Assembly: GCA_016218105.1 (NCBI GenBank)
Contig: JACRET010000010.1
Coordinates: forward strand, 1-64,000
DNA length: 64,000 bases
Origin: Deltaproteobacteria bacterium
Lineage (GTDB): Bacteria > Desulfobacterota > GWC2-55-46
Reading direction: 5' to 3'
A program made the translations under genes and the position numbers. Positions 7,983 through 18,080 of this stretch are shown here, one piece after another (the first letter of the stretch is position 1; each line of letters begins with the position of its first letter). The notes below the pieces were generated by a model that saw only the letters and a program-made list of their open reading frames with translations, ran no database searches and was not told the DNA's origin.

Positions 7983-8447
7983 TTGAAGATAGAAGGTCTT
8001 GAAGACAAGCTCAAGGCTATTGCTGAACCGGTTCTTGAAAGCCTGGGCCTGGAACTTGTCGATCTGGTATTTACGACCGAACACGGCAGGCGCATACTTA
8101 GAGTATTCATCGATAAGCCGGGCGGCGTAACGGTTGACGATTGCGGCGGCTTCAGCCGCGAGTTCTCCACCATCCTCGATGTGGAAGACCCGATACCGCA
8201 ACGCTATGTCCTGGAAGTATCTTCTCCCGGGCTTGACAGGCCCTTGTTGAGCGAAAAGGATTTTGTCAGGTTCACCGGAAAAAAGGCGAAGATAAAAGCC
8301 AGGGAGGCTATCGATGGACGGAAGAACTTCAAGGCCGTCATAGACGGCGTTGAAGGCGGAAAGGTCCTGGTAACGGACTTTGACGGAAAGAAGTTCGAGA
8401 TACCCCTTTCCAGTATTGACAGGGCAAGGCTTGAGGTCGAATTTTAG
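7983..8447 (+). CDS. rimP: Ribosome maturation factor RimP
   Basis: The 154-residue protein matches RimP: an N-terminal alpha-beta domain (GLELVDLVF, LRVFIDKPGGVTVDDC), the conserved YVLEVSSPGLDRPL segment (about 79-92) and a C-terminal SH3-like domain. RimP assists assembly of the 30S subunit. I place the start at TTG 7983 because GGGGAGGGG lies 2-10 bases before it and the protein then has normal length. It opens the operon with nusA 46 bp downstream. Confidence 0.93.
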   Translation: MKIEGLEDKLKAIAEPVLESLGLELVDLVFTTEHGRRILRVFIDKPGGVTVDDCGGFSREFSTILDVEDPIPQRYVLEVSSPGLDRPLLSEKDFVRFTGKKAKIKAREAIDGRKNFKAVIDGVEGGKVLVTDFDGKKFEIPLSSIDRARLEVEF

Positions 8448-8493
8448 AATTTTAAAAAATAAAAAATTAAAGCATAGTTGGAGGTTTTTTTAA

Positions 8494-9801
8494 ATGTCGG
8501 TCAATTTAACAAATATTATCGATCAGGTTGGCAAGGACAAAGGCATAGATAAGAATATTCTTATCGAGGCCCTTGAGTCCGCCATGCTCAAAGCCGCTGA
8601 AAAGAGGTTTGGCCCTAATAAGATCATAGAGGCCCATTATCAGGAAGACGCCGGCGAGATAGAGCTGTTCCTTTTTAAAACAGTCGTTGAGGAAGCGGAG
8701 AACCCCGACCTTGAGATCTCGTTTGACCAGGCGCGTGAACTCGACCCTGAAGTCGCTTTGGGAGACAGTCTTGGCGTAAAGCTCGATGCCAAAGAGTTTG
8801 GCCGCATCGACGCCCAGACCGCGAAGCAGATTATCATCCAGAAGGTCAGGGAAGCCGAGCGCAACATAATATTCAGCGAATACAGCTCTAAAAAAGGCGA
8901 GATCATTACCGGCATAGTCCAGAGATTTGAAAAGGGCGATATAATCGTAGACCTCGGCAGGGCGGAAGCCGTGGTCCCTAAAAAAGAACAGGTCAGGAGA
9001 GAGGGTTACAGGCAGGGCGAGAGGATCAGGGGCATAGTGCTTGATGTCAAGAGCGAGGCTAAAGGGCCGCAGATCATACTCTCCAGAACCCACCCCGGAT
9101 TTCTGATGAAGCTCTTCCAGATGGAAGTCCCGGAGATATACGAAGGCATAGTCGAGATAAAAGGCGCGGCCAGGGAGCCCGGAGACAGGGCAAAGATCGC
9201 GGTGATCTCCAATAACGCCGATGTCGACCCGGTTGGCGCGTGCGTCGGGGTAAAAGGCTCCAGGGTACAGGCCGTAGTGCAGGAGCTTAAGGGTGAAAAA
9301 ATAGACATAGTACACTGGTCTGACGACCATGCCATTTTTGTAAAGAATACACTGTCACCCGCTCAGATATCAAGGGTAATAACCGATGACGCCGAGCACG
9401 CGATGGAAGTAATCGTCCCGGACGACCAGCTTTCGCTCGCGATAGGCAAAAAAGGCCAGAACGTAAGGCTCGCAGCCAAGCTCACGGGCTGGAAGATAGA
9501 CATACGCACTGAGAGCGAGTCAAAGGGGGCAAGAGAAGGCCTGACCCCTGATGAGGCGCTCCGCAAGGAAGTGCTTGCAGCCGACGCCAGAGAGGAAAAA
9601 GAGAGGGCCGCCGCCCTTAAAGTGGTAGAGGATTTTCTTCACGTCACACCGGAAGTCGCCGGCAGGCTGATCGAAGCGGGGTATAATAATGCAGAAAGCC
9701 TCTTAAGGCTTACCCGGGAGAGGCTTGAAAAGATAGAGATCGGTGAAGAAGACATGGAGCGTATCCTTGATGCTATCCAGGATAAGGCTGGTAATAGATA
9801 A
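8494..9801 (+). CDS. nusA: Transcription factor NusA
   Basis: The 435-residue protein shows the NusA layout: N-terminal RNA-polymerase-binding domain (1-125), S1 domain (about 130-200, [20 protein letters not shown]), KH1 ([16 protein letters not shown], about 248-263) and KH2 ([18 protein letters not shown], about 313-330). One helix-hairpin-helix acidic-repeat domain follows at the C-terminus (about 365-435). It acts in pausing, termination and antitermination. GGAGG lies about 10 bases before the ATG. It is the second gene of the operon, with ylxR directly after it. Confidence 0.97.
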   Translation: MSVNLTNIIDQVGKDKGIDKNILIEALESAMLKAAEKRFGPNKIIEAHYQEDAGEIELFLFKTVVEEAENPDLEISFDQARELDPEVALGDSLGVKLDAKEFGRIDAQTAKQIIIQKVREAERNIIFSEYSSKKGEIITGIVQRFEKGDIIVDLGRAEAVVPKKEQVRREGYRQGERIRGIVLDVKSEAKGPQIILSRTHPGFLMKLFQMEVPEIYEGIVEIKGAAREPGDRAKIAVISNNADVDPVGACVGVKGSRVQAVVQELKGEKIDIVHWSDDHAIFVKNTLSPAQISRVITDDAEHAMEVIVPDDQLSLAIGKKGQNVRLAAKLTGWKIDIRTESESKGAREGLTPDEALRKEVLAADAREEKERAAALKVVEDFLHVTPEVAGRLIEAGYNNAESLLRLTRERLEKIEIGEEDMERILDAIQDKAGNR

Positions 9802-9803
9802 GG

Positions 9804-10058
9804 ATGCCGCGGAGGACCTGCCTGGGCTGCAGAGAGGTGAAGGACAAATCCGCTCTCGTAAGGCTTGCTTCGAGGGACGGGGCGCTCACTGTGGATAAAA
9901 GATCGGAGCTGCCCGGCAGAGGGGCGTATGTCTGCAGAAATGAAGCCTGTTTAAAAGAGGCTTACCGGAAGAAGGACGCGTTTGGCAGGGCTTTAAGAAG
10001 CAGGCTCATCATCCCTGAGGAAAAAGAGATGTTGCGTGAATTTCCAACCGGTTCTTAA
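9804..10058 (+). CDS. ylxR: YlxR (DUF448) family protein
   Basis: This 84-residue protein has the family marks RRTCLGCRE at the N-terminus, the GRGAYVCRN motif near residue 45 and a basic C-terminal helix (GRALRSR). YlxR is a small RNA-binding protein nearly always found between nusA and infB, as here; it begins two bases after the nusA stop. Its exact role is unsettled, with RNase P interaction and regulatory binding both reported. It is clearly co-transcribed. Confidence 0.92.
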   Translation: MPRRTCLGCREVKDKSALVRLASRDGALTVDKRSELPGRGAYVCRNEACLKEAYRKKDAFGRALRSRLIIPEEKEMLREFPTGS

Positions 10059-10130
10059 GCCCTTATATTTTTATAAAAAGAACACTAGACAAAAGGCATT
10101 TGCCTTTCAAGGGGATTTAATTTAATCAAG

Positions 10131-12551
10131 ATGGCAAACGAAAAAGAGAAACAGACAAAAGATGTCGAGGAGAAGAGGATTAAACCCTCTGTCATAAGGC
10201 GAAGGACCGCCCCAAAAGCGCCTGAACCCGAGCCCGTGCCGATTGCCGCGGTCGAGGAAAAGCCTGTTGAACAACCAGCTCCGGCGATGAAGCCTTCCGA
10301 GCCTGAAAAGGTAGAAGTCAGGGCAGAACCGTCTGTCCAGGCAAAGCCTGAACAACCTCAGGTAAAGGTCATAGAAAAGAAGGAAGAGAAAAAAGACGAT
10401 AAGAAGCTTAAAGGCAGGGTAAAGACAAAGGTCGAGGAAAAGAAAGAGGCTCCCAAAAAGACCAGCGTCAAAAAGGTTCGCGAAAAGAGCGCGGCCGAGA
10501 TACTCCTTGAGCTTAAGGTCGAAGAGGCCGAGGAGAAGATAGCCGAGACCATACCCCAGGCCATAGTCGAGGAGAAGGCGGTTACCGAGGAGGAAAAACC
10601 CGCGGCCGTCAAGAAAGAAGTAAAGGTATTCGAGAAAGAGCCAGAGCTTAAAAAGTTCTTTGTCTCTACCGCCGCCAAGCGTCCGCCAGGAAAAAATAAA
10701 TTCCAGGGAAAAGACCAGTCAAAAGGAAGAGGGCAGGCGCAGACACAGTCCAGGCCCATGAAAAAGACCGAGATCACGGTGCCGAAAGCCGCGAAAAGGG
10801 TGATCAGGATCGTAGACGCCATAAGCGTCGCCGACCTTTCACAGAGATTAGGCGTAAAGGCCAATGAAATTATAAAGAAGCTTATGGGGCTCGGTATAAT
10901 GGTTACGGTCAACCAGCTCATCGATATAGACGCTGTTACGCTTGTAGCGCAGGAATATGGCTACGAGGTGGAAAGCGGGGCCATACAGGAAGAGACACTG
11001 ATGGAACCCGGCAGCCAGGAGGCCGAGACGGCCGGCGGCCTTAAGCCAAGGGCGCCTGTCGTAACCGTCATGGGGCACGTCGACCACGGCAAGACCTCGC
11101 TGCTTGACTCTATAAGAAAGACGAACGTCGTCAGCGGCGAAGCCGGGGGCATTACCCAGCATATCGGCGCTTACCACGTCCATCTGGAAAAAGGCGACGT
11201 AACCTTCCTTGATACCCCCGGCCATGAGGCGTTTACCGCCATGAGGGCGAGGGGAGCAAAGGCGACCGATATCGTAGTCCTGGTAGTGGCGGCGGACGAC
11301 GGCGTTATGCCTCAGACCATAGAGGCCGTAAACCACGCCAAGGCTGCAAACGTCCCCATCATAGTAGCCATAAACAAGATAGACCTCCCCCAGGCGGACA
11401 CCGGCAGGATCAAGCAGGAGCTTACCCAGTACGGGCTTGTATCCGAAGAGTGGGGCGGCGACACCATATTTATCGAAGTCTCCGCAAAAAAACGCATTAA
11501 CATACAAGAACTCCTTGAGATGATACTCCTTCAGTCAGAGGTTCTCGAATTGAAGGCCAACCCTGACGCTTCCGCAAGGGGCGTGGTCGTTGAGGCCAAG
11601 CTGGACAAGGGCAGAGGCCCGGTCTCGACGGTGCTTATTCAGGACGGCACATTGAAGGTCGGGGACGCGATAGTAACCGGCACCAACTACGGCCGCATAA
11701 GGGCCATGATAAGCGACTGGGGCAAGCGCATTGAAGAGGCTGGCCCGTCGATGCCGATAGAGATACTGGGGCTGTCGGGAGTGCCGACTGCCGGAGATAC
11801 TTTCGTCGTCGTAAAGGACGAGGCGACCGCGAAGCAGATAGCTACGATCCGCCAGAGGAAGACCCTTGAAAAAGACCGCTTGAAGACCGCAAAGGTGAGC
11901 TTGAACGACCTTTATGACAAGATAAACAAGGGCGAGGTCAAGGAGCTTAATCTCGTTATAAAGTCAGACGTGCAGGGCTCTATCGAGGCTGTGAAGGAAT
12001 CCCTGGGCAAGCTCTCCACGGATGCCATCAAAATAAAGGTGATACACAGCGCCGTTGGCGGCATAAGCGAAGGCGATGTTATGCTGGCCGCGGCTTCGGA
12101 CGCCATCGTCATAGGCTTTAACGTGAGGCCCGAGCCGAAGGCTCAGGCCCTTGCGGAAAAAGAAAACGTTGATTTAAGGCTCTACACGATCATCTACAAC
12201 CTCGTCGATGAAATAAAGGCCGCGATGGAAGGCATGCTCGCGCCGGTGGTAAAGGAAGAGACGCTCGGAAGGGCCCAGATAAGGGACGTATTCCGCATCA
12301 CCAAGGTTGGCATCGTCGCGGGATGTTTTGTCACAGACGGCAAGGCTGTAAGGGGGGCCAAGGTGCGCCTCATAAGGGACAATGTCGTAATATACGAAGG
12401 GAAGCTCTCGTCCCTGAAGAGGTTCAAGGACGACGTTAAAGAGGTCGCCTCCGGCTATGAGTGCGGTATGACGATAGACGGCTATAATGACATCAAGTCC
12501 GGCGATGTCATTGAGCTTTACACGCTTAAGGAAGAGGCCGCTAAACTTTAA
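10131..12551 (+). CDS. infB: Translation initiation factor IF-2
   Basis: The 806-residue protein has a long Lys/Glu/Pro-rich low-complexity N-terminus (1-220), an IF2-N module (about 225-280), the GTPase domain with G1 GHVDHGKTS (about 314), G2 [10 protein letters not shown]3 DTPGHEAF (about 361), G4 NKID and G5 SAK, then domains II-IV for fMet-tRNA binding. It delivers initiator tRNA to the 30S subunit. The only nearby purine-rich site is about 15 bp before the ATG, longer than usual. A hairpin with a T-rich tail follows the gene. Confidence 0.97.
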   Translation: MANEKEKQTKDVEEKRIKPSVIRRRTAPKAPEPEPVPIAAVEEKPVEQPAPAMKPSEPEKVEVRAEPSVQAKPEQPQVKVIEKKEEKKDDKKLKGRVKTKVEEKKEAPKKTSVKKVREKSAAEILLELKVEEAEEKIAETIPQAIVEEKAVTEEEKPAAVKKEVKVFEKEPELKKFFVSTAAKRPPGKNKFQGKDQSKGRGQAQTQSRPMKKTEITVPKAAKRVIRIVDAISVADLSQRLGVKANEIIKKLMGLGIMVTVNQLIDIDAVTLVAQEYGYEVESGAIQEETLMEPGSQEAETAGGLKPRAPVVTVMGHVDHGKTSLLDSIRKTNVVSGEAGGITQHIGAYHVHLEKGDVTFLDTPGHEAFTAMRARGAKATDIVVLVVAADDGVMPQTIEAVNHAKAANVPIIVAINKIDLPQADTGRIKQELTQYGLVSEEWGGDTIFIEVSAKKRINIQELLEMILLQSEVLELKANPDASARGVVVEAKLDKGRGPVSTVLIQDGTLKVGDAIVTGTNYGRIRAMISDWGKRIEEAGPSMPIEILGLSGVPTAGDTFVVVKDEATAKQIATIRQRKTLEKDRLKTAKVSLNDLYDKINKGEVKELNLVIKSDVQGSIEAVKESLGKLSTDAIKIKVIHSAVGGISEGDVMLAAASDAIVIGFNVRPEPKAQALAEKENVDLRLYTIIYNLVDEIKAAMEGMLAPVVKEETLGRAQIRDVFRITKVGIVAGCFVTDGKAVRGAKVRLIRDNVVIYEGKLSSLKRFKDDVKEVASGYECGMTIDGYNDIKSGDVIELYTLKEEAAKL

Positions 12552-12560
12552 TCTTTGAAA

Positions 12561-12600
12561 GAGACCGTTCCGGCAGAATAACGGAACGGCTCTTTTATTT
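12561..12600 (+). terminator. Terminator-like hairpin after infB
   Basis: GAGaCCGTTCC pairs with GGAACGGCTC around a loop of about eleven bases, followed by TTTTATTT. It lies between infB and the next co-directional gene at 12610, so it may cause partial termination inside the operon. Confidence 0.65.
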
Positions 12601-12609
12601 GTAGAACAA

Positions 12610-12897
12610 ATGGTCGCAGGCATCTGCAGCATAAGCCTTATCATCCACGAGAGCCATTCCCTTAAAGACAAGAGGATGGTGGTAAAAAGTATCGTTGAAA
12701 AGGTCAAGAACCGCTTCAACGTGTCTATCGCCGAGGTCGGCGACAATGATGTCTGGCAGAGGGCGGAGCTGGGGATCGCGGCTGTCGGGAACGACAGGGC
12801 CTTTGTCAACTCCGTGATGGACAAGGTGATGAACTTCATCGAAAATCTGCACCTCGCTGAAGTGATTGACCAGAAGATAGAAATTATAAATTGCTGA
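12610..12897 (+). CDS. DUF503 family protein
   Basis: This 95-residue protein shows the DUF503 pattern: an N-terminal strand then ESHSLKDKRMVVKSI, NRFNVSIAEVG, and LGIAAVGND. The fold is a small ferredoxin-like dimer. Members are nearly always found between infB and rbfA, as here, which suggests a ribosome-linked role, but no activity is established. It starts at ATG 12610 just after a terminator-like hairpin. Confidence 0.88.
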   Translation: MVAGICSISLIIHESHSLKDKRMVVKSIVEKVKNRFNVSIAEVGDNDVWQRAELGIAAVGNDRAFVNSVMDKVMNFIENLHLAEVIDQKIEIINC

Positions 12898-12924
12898 AGC
12901 CGTTTGGCTGTGAAAGGCATCAAT

Positions 12925-13281
12925 ATGAGTTTCAAACGTTCGGACAGGGTAGGGGATGTGATAAAGGAGGAGATAGCCTCCATGATACTCCACGGGGAAA
13001 TAAAAGACCCGAGGATAGGTTTTGTTACCATTACCCATGTAGAGCTTACGCCCGACCTGAAAGAGGCAAAGGTTTTTTTTAGCCAGATAGGTTCGGAAGA
13101 AGACAAGAAAAAGAGCCGTAACGGGCTGAACAACGCAAGCGGCTATGTCAGAAGAAATCTCGCCAAGAGGCTTACCTTAAGGCATATTCCGACCGTACAA
13201 TTCGTTTTTGACGAGTCTCTCGAATACTCTGAGCGGATAGAGAAAGTGATAAAGGATATGAAGGAAGGAGGCAGCCTTTAG
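12925..13281 (+). CDS. rbfA: Ribosome-binding factor A
   Basis: The 118-residue protein matches RbfA, a KH-fold factor for late 30S maturation and cold adaptation. It has RSDRVGDVIKEEIA at the start, DPRIGFVTITHVELTPDL in the middle and the C-terminal LRHIPTVQFVFDESLEYSERIE. I chose ATG 12925 over an in-frame TTG at 12904 because it fits the family N-terminus and has AAAGG nine bases upstream. Confidence 0.94.
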   Translation: MSFKRSDRVGDVIKEEIASMILHGEIKDPRIGFVTITHVELTPDLKEAKVFFSQIGSEEDKKKSRNGLNNASGYVRRNLAKRLTLRHIPTVQFVFDESLEYSERIEKVIKDMKEGGSL

Positions 13282-13354
13282 GCACCCCCTTTAAAAATTA
13301 TATATCAAGAAGCCGATTCGGGGAGTGAGTGAGCCGTTCCAAAGGCATGTTAAT

Positions 13355-14347
13355 ATGGACAGAAGATTTGACGCTGCTATTGAAGAGATAAAAAAGGGAA
13401 AGAAGTTTCTGACCGTCTCCCATGTCAGTCCGGAAGGCGACGCGGTAGGGTCCCTCCTTGGAGTCACACTCGCGTTGAGGTCGCTGGGAAAAGACGTTAC
13501 TGCGTATCTCGAAGACCCTGTACCGGATCTCTTTAAATTCCTCCCCGGAGCCGATACGGTCGTTCATAATCTGGAAGGGGCCGGCCCTTTCGACGCTACT
13601 TTCGCGGTAGACTGCGGACAGAAGGAAAGACTTGGAAAGGGCTTTGTAAACCTGAAAGAACCCGGTAAGATCATAAATATAGACCATCATGCCACAAATG
13701 ACTGCTTTGGGGATGTAAACGTAATAGTGCCGGACGCAAGCGCCGCCGGGGAGCTTGTTTACGACCTCTGCAAGGCCGCGGCGATCCCCATAGACCGTGA
13801 TATAGCAGTAAACCTGTATGTCGCTATCCATACCGACACTGGCTCTTTCAGATATTCGTCCGCCACCGCGGACTCGTTCTTCAAGGCGGGAGATCTCGTA
13901 CGGCTTGGTGCTGAGCCGTGGGATATTTCCCGCAGGGTATATGAGAACTACCCGGCAAGGAAATACAAGCTCCTCGGCATGGTACTCTCGACCCTCGATA
14001 TAATCGATGCCGGCAACGGCGGGCCTCAAGTGGCCATTTTGAGCGTCACGCTCGATATGTTTAAGAGATCCGGCGCTGAAAAAGACCTGGCGGACGGCTT
14101 CGTAAATTACGCCCGCGGCATTGAGGGAGTTGAGGTAGGGGTGCTCTTCAGGGAGGCCGCGCCTCTTGAGTATAAGGTAAGCATGAGGTCAAAAGGCCAG
14201 GTGGACGTAGCCGTTATCTCAGAGGGCTTTGGCGGCGGAGGCCACAGGAACGCAGCCGGGTTCATGGTCAAGGGAACTCTTGACGAAGTGAAGACCAGAG
14301 TTATAACAGTAATAAAAGAGAAGATGTACGCCGCTACGAAGGTTTAG
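13355..14347 (+). CDS. nrnA: DHH-family oligoribonuclease/pAp phosphatase (NrnA-like)
   Basis: The 330-residue protein has the DHH and DHHA1 domains: SHVSPEGDAVGS near residue 22, AVDCG, NIDHHATND, IHTDTGSFRY, and the C-terminal GFGGGGHRNAAGF glycine motif that binds substrate. NrnA-type enzymes degrade short oligoribonucleotides and pAp, or c-di-nucleotide intermediates. It follows rbfA as is common outside gammaproteobacteria. An in-frame GTG at 13325 exists, but ATG 13355 has AAAGG at a good distance. Confidence 0.92.
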   Translation: MDRRFDAAIEEIKKGKKFLTVSHVSPEGDAVGSLLGVTLALRSLGKDVTAYLEDPVPDLFKFLPGADTVVHNLEGAGPFDATFAVDCGQKERLGKGFVNLKEPGKIINIDHHATNDCFGDVNVIVPDASAAGELVYDLCKAAAIPIDRDIAVNLYVAIHTDTGSFRYSSATADSFFKAGDLVRLGAEPWDISRRVYENYPARKYKLLGMVLSTLDIIDAGNGGPQVAILSVTLDMFKRSGAEKDLADGFVNYARGIEGVEVGVLFREAAPLEYKVSMRSKGQVDVAVISEGFGGGGHRNAAGFMVKGTLDEVKTRVITVIKEKMYAATKV

Positions 14348-14389
14348 CGGGTTGCGGAAAAAACCAAGCCTTGGCGGGAGATACAGATA

Positions 14390-15118
14390 TTGAACGGAGT
14401 TTTAGTAATAGACAAGCCCGCCGGGTTTACGTCGCATGACGCCGTAGCGGTAGTAAAAAAGAAGCTTGGCGCTAAAAAGGTAGGGCATCTCGGCACGCTT
14501 GATCCGTTGGCTACCGGGGTTCTTGTGCTCGTGATCGACGGCGCTACGAAGTACGCGCGCTATTTGGACAACGGGAAAAAGGAATATCTCTCCACCCTCA
14601 AACTCGGGGAAGAGACCGACACATACGACAGCGAAGGCCGGGTTTTGGCATCTTGCGACCCATCTTCCGTTAAAGAGGAAGATATAGAAAAGGCGTTCTC
14701 CAGTTTCAGGGGCAGTATCCGCCAGGTGCCTCCGATGTATTCTTCGATCAAGAAGAACGGCGTGCCTTTGTACAAGCTCGCCAGGAAGGGCATCATGGTC
14801 GAGAGGGAGCCGAGGGAAGTAGAGATAATAAGCATCGAAGTGACGAAGATATTCATGCCTTATGTCGAGTTTAAGACTGTTTGCTCGAAGGGCACATATA
14901 TAAGGTCTATCTGCTTTGACGCCGGGCGGCTGATCGGGTGCGGCGCTCACATGACCGGCCTCAGGCGCACGGCATGCGGCGAGTTTACGATACGGGAGGC
15001 GGTTAGCCCGGAAGAAGAGGCGGAGTCGCTTCGCTCCCGGATCATACCTCTAAACGAGGCGCTTAAAAGGGAATCTGCTGATATAATTATCCCTGAAGCA
15101 TCGGCTGCCGTAAGTTAG
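14390..15118 (+). CDS. truB: tRNA pseudouridine-55 synthase
   Basis: This 242-residue protein has the TruB catalytic motif GHLGTLDPLATGVL with the nucleophile Asp38, plus YDSEG, PPMYSSIKKNG and CSKGTYIRS. It makes pseudouridine 55 in the T-loop of tRNAs. It is shorter than the E. coli enzyme (about 314) because the C-terminal extension is nearly absent, which is seen in other phyla. The start is TTG. It ends the nus operon cluster; rpsO follows after 158 bp. Confidence 0.95.
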   Translation: MNGVLVIDKPAGFTSHDAVAVVKKKLGAKKVGHLGTLDPLATGVLVLVIDGATKYARYLDNGKKEYLSTLKLGEETDTYDSEGRVLASCDPSSVKEEDIEKAFSSFRGSIRQVPPMYSSIKKNGVPLYKLARKGIMVEREPREVEIISIEVTKIFMPYVEFKTVCSKGTYIRSICFDAGRLIGCGAHMTGLRRTACGEFTIREAVSPEEEAESLRSRIIPLNEALKRESADIIIPEASAAVS

Positions 15119-15276
15119 AAAAGTTTTTCTTTCCTTGCGGCCTGAGAGATGTTAATATTCTTTGGGTTTTGGACAAAAGGGCCATAAGCCTTCACATATA
15201 ATGCTGTAATATCCGAAGTTAGAGTTGTTTTTTGATATAGGAAAAACCGGTTTCCGGAGAAAGGAGGTTAGGTAAG

Positions 15277-15543
15277 ATGCTGGCAACAGAGAAGAAGCAG
15301 GAGATTATAAAAACTTTTGAGACCCATGTAGGGGACACAGGATCTCCTGAAGTACAGATAGCCCTTTTGAGTGAGAGGATTAACAGTCTCAGCTCCCACT
15401 TCAAGGCCCACAAGTTCGACCACCATTCAAGGAGAGGACTCCTTAAGATGGTAGGCCGCAGAAGAAGGCTTCTCGATTATGTAAAGAGAAACGATGTCGA
15501 ACGCTACAAGTCCATTATCGAAAGATTAGGGCTGAGAAGGTAG
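15277..15543 (+). CDS. rpsO: 30S ribosomal protein S15
   Basis: The 88-residue protein is a full-length S15, with [36 protein letters not shown] and the [12 protein letters not shown] segment that contacts 16S rRNA. It is a primary binder of the 30S platform. AAAGGAGG precedes the ATG. A TATAAT at 15197 may mark its own promoter, without a good -35 box. The spacer to pnp carries unusual repeats. Confidence 0.97.
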   Translation: MLATEKKQEIIKTFETHVGDTGSPEVQIALLSERINSLSSHFKAHKFDHHSRRGLLKMVGRRRRLLDYVKRNDVERYKSIIERLGLRR

Positions 15544-15632
15544 TAGGTAATCGCAATCTATCTCGATCATAATCGGCGGCGCCTGAATTCCTTGCGGCAG
15601 CCGCTTGACGGGCTTAGGCGGGTTGTCATAAG

Positions 15633-15780
15633 GGAGGCTTCAAACGGCTTTGAAGCGTTTAACTCTGCTGGAGGCTCAGGCGGCCTTAAAGGCGTTATGC
15701 CATGCAGGAGGCTCCCAACGGCTTTAAAGCTTTTATCCATGCAGGATGCTTCAAACAGATTTGAAGAGGCGTTCGCCGGA
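15633..15780 (+). repeat. Four 37-bp hairpin repeats in the rpsO-pnp spacer
   Basis: Units begin at 15633, 15670, 15707 and 15744, spaced exactly 37 bp, each starting GGAGGCT or GGATGCT. The best unit holds GCTTCAAA and TTTGAAGC, a perfect short stem. A weaker fifth unit may start at 15596. The 37-bp period is not a multiple of three, so the repeat is unlikely to be coding. There are no unique spacers as in CRISPR. The remaining spacer has no gene. Confidence 0.8.
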
Positions 15781-15844
15781 TTAAATAAAACCCAGCGAGG
15801 GTCCCGCTTGATCTTTCTGAAGGAATTTCAGGCCGGGTAATCAG

Positions 15845-15883
15845 AACGGGGGCAGAGGCGCACCACTGCGCTTTGCCGCCCGT
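15845..15883 (+). promoter_or_regulatory. Long imperfect hairpin in the pnp leader
   Basis: ACGGG and CCCGT flank inner GCGCA/TGCGC arms around a CCAC-type loop, about 40 bp before pnp. There is no T-run, so it is not a terminator. In E. coli the pnp leader folds into a hairpin cut by RNase III for autoregulation, and a similar role is possible here. Confidence 0.45.
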
Positions 15884-15921
15884 AGTGTATTTTAAATGAA
15901 AGAGAATAGGAGAATAACAAG

Positions 15922-18003
15922 TTGGTAAGGCAATACGAAACTCTTTTCGCTGGCAGGACGCTCAAAATAGAAATAGGCAAGATGGCAAGACAGGCCCAGG
16001 GGTCCTGTACTCTCAGATACGGCGACACCGTAGTCCTTGTGACAGTCTGCCGCGCCGACAGCGCGTCGGAAGGCATAGACTTCATGCCTCTGACAGTAAA
16101 TTATATGGAAATGACCTATGCCGCGGGAAAGATTCCCGGCGGGTTTTTCAAAAGGGAAGGCAGGCCGAGCGAGAAGGAAGTTCTCGGCTCCAGGCTCATA
16201 GACAGGCCGCTGCGTCCCTTATTCCCGGAAGGCTACTACCATGAGACGCAGGTAATAGCGACGGTTCTTTCGGTAGACCTGGAAAACGATCCGGAGCTTG
16301 TCGCCACCATAGGCGCGTCGCTGGCCCTGGGGATCTCGGATGTCCCCTTCAACGGCCCGATAGCCTCGGTCAGGATAGGCTCGATAGGAGGGCAGCTCAT
16401 ATGCAATCCTTCGCTCAAGCAGCAGAAGGAGAGCGAGCTGGACTTGATCGTTTCCGGCACGGACAGCTCGATCATAATGGTCGAAGGCGGCTCCCGTTTC
16501 GTCTCCGAAGAGTTTTTGCTTGAGGCGCTCAAATTCGCCCAGGAGAATATGAAGGGCGTCATCGAGCTCCAAAAGAGGATAATCAGCGAGGCGGGCACAG
16601 AGAAGAAAAAGGTGACACCGCGCGCTTTAGATAAGGAACTCGAAGCCAGGGTCAGGGAGTTTTCGGAAGCCAGGCTCAGAAGCGCGCTTAAGCTGCCGGT
16701 AAAGCAGGACCGCTACGGCACTATCAGCGCCTTGAAGAAAGAGCTTAAGGCCGCCCTGAGCGGAGAAAACGGCGAGAGAGAACACGAAGTAGTGATCATC
16801 TTTGAGGATATGAAGTACAATATCATGAGAGAGATGATCGTTAAGGAAAAAGTAAGGGTAGACGGCAGAGGCCCCAGGGACATCAGGAATATCACCTGCG
16901 AAGTAGGGCTTCTACCAAGGACCCACGGATCGGCCCTGTTCACAAGGGGAGAGACGCAGGCGATGGTCGTCACCACCCTGGGCACGTCGGAAGACGAGCA
17001 GAAGATAGATGCCCTTTCGGGATGGGAGTACAAGACCTTCATGCTCCATTATAACTTCCCTCCCTTCAGCGTCGGCGAGGTAAAGATATTAAGAGGCCCG
17101 GGCAGGAGAGAGATAGGCCACGGCGCGCTCGCGGAAAGGGCCGTCTCGAAGATACTTCCTGCCGAGGGTTTCCCGTACACTGTAAGGGTAGTCTCTGACA
17201 TATTCGAATCGAACGGGTCTTCTTCAATGGCGACCGTATGCGGCGCTTCGTTGTCCCTTATGGACGCGGGCGTTCCCACGCAGGGCCATGTGGCGGGCAT
17301 AGCAATGGGCCTCATAAAAGAGGGCGATGACACGGTAGTTCTCTCCGATATCCTCGGAGACGAAGACCACCTTGGCGACATGGACTTTAAGGTAGCGGGT
17401 ACCGCCGAAGGCGTAACCGCCCTTCAGATGGACATCAAGATAGGCGGGGTCACACCTGAAATACTCAAAGAGGCGCTTTATCAGGCGAAAGAGGGAAGGC
17501 TCCATATCCTTGAGAAGATGAAGTCAGCCATACAGACCGCGAGGACTGAGCTTTCCGTTTACGCGCCGAGGATCACCACGATATACGTAAGGACTGAGAA
17601 GATAAAAGACGTCATCGGGCCCGGCGGCAAGAACATAAAGGGCATCATCCTTGAGACCGGCGTGAAGATAGACATCGACGATACCGGAAAGGTCAATATC
17701 GCCTCGACAGACGGCGCGGCGGCCCAGAAGGCTATCGATATGGTAAAGAGGCTTACGCAGGAGCCCGAGGTAGGGAAGCTCTACATGGGCAAGGTCAAGA
17801 AGATAATGGACTTCGGGGCTTTTGTCGAGATCTACCCCGGAACCGAAGGCCTCGTCCACATATCCCAGCTCGCTGAAGAGCGGGTCAAGAACGTAAGGGA
17901 TATCCTTAAGGAAGGCGACGAAGTGCTTGTAAAGGTTATCGAAGTCGACAGGGACGGCAAGATCAGGCTGTCGAGAAAAGAAGCAATCGGACAGACGTTA
18001 TAA
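15922..18003 (+). CDS. pnp: Polyribonucleotide nucleotidyltransferase (PNPase)
   Basis: The 693-residue protein has two RNase PH domains, a KH domain ([12 protein letters not shown], about 568-580) and an S1 domain (about 620-690, [20 protein letters not shown]). The second PH core carries [21 protein letters not shown] and [18 protein letters not shown], the phosphate and metal sites. It degrades RNA 3' to 5' with phosphate. The start is TTG with AGGAG nine bases upstream. The long leader from rpsO contains repeated hairpins. Confidence 0.98.
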   Translation: MVRQYETLFAGRTLKIEIGKMARQAQGSCTLRYGDTVVLVTVCRADSASEGIDFMPLTVNYMEMTYAAGKIPGGFFKREGRPSEKEVLGSRLIDRPLRPLFPEGYYHETQVIATVLSVDLENDPELVATIGASLALGISDVPFNGPIASVRIGSIGGQLICNPSLKQQKESELDLIVSGTDSSIIMVEGGSRFVSEEFLLEALKFAQENMKGVIELQKRIISEAGTEKKKVTPRALDKELEARVREFSEARLRSALKLPVKQDRYGTISALKKELKAALSGENGEREHEVVIIFEDMKYNIMREMIVKEKVRVDGRGPRDIRNITCEVGLLPRTHGSALFTRGETQAMVVTTLGTSEDEQKIDALSGWEYKTFMLHYNFPPFSVGEVKILRGPGRREIGHGALAERAVSKILPAEGFPYTVRVVSDIFESNGSSSMATVCGASLSLMDAGVPTQGHVAGIAMGLIKEGDDTVVLSDILGDEDHLGDMDFKVAGTAEGVTALQMDIKIGGVTPEILKEALYQAKEGRLHILEKMKSAIQTARTELSVYAPRITTIYVRTEKIKDVIGPGGKNIKGIILETGVKIDIDDTGKVNIASTDGAAAQKAIDMVKRLTQEPEVGKLYMGKVKKIMDFGAFVEIYPGTEGLVHISQLAEERVKNVRDILKEGDEVLVKVIEVDRDGKIRLSRKEAIGQTL

Positions 18004-18010
18004 AGTAAAT

Positions 18011-18047
18011 GAGATGGCTTGCCGCAGGCAAGCCATCTCATGTTTTT
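18011..18047 (+). terminator. Strong terminator after pnp
   Basis: GAGATGGCTTGCC and GGCAAGCCATCTC form a perfect 13-bp stem with loop GCA, followed by ATG and a T-run. It separates pnp from the peptidase gene. Confidence 0.85.
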
Positions 18048-18080
18048 CATCTTCTCTCCATTAATCTCTGGAATACCCAA

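Noticed and set aside
15633-15780. CRISPR array
   Set aside because: Units are contiguous and degenerate with no unique spacers, and no cas genes are near.
15592-15840. An 82-codon open frame over the 37-bp array
   Set aside because: The repeat period is not a multiple of three, and there is no ribosome site or family likeness.
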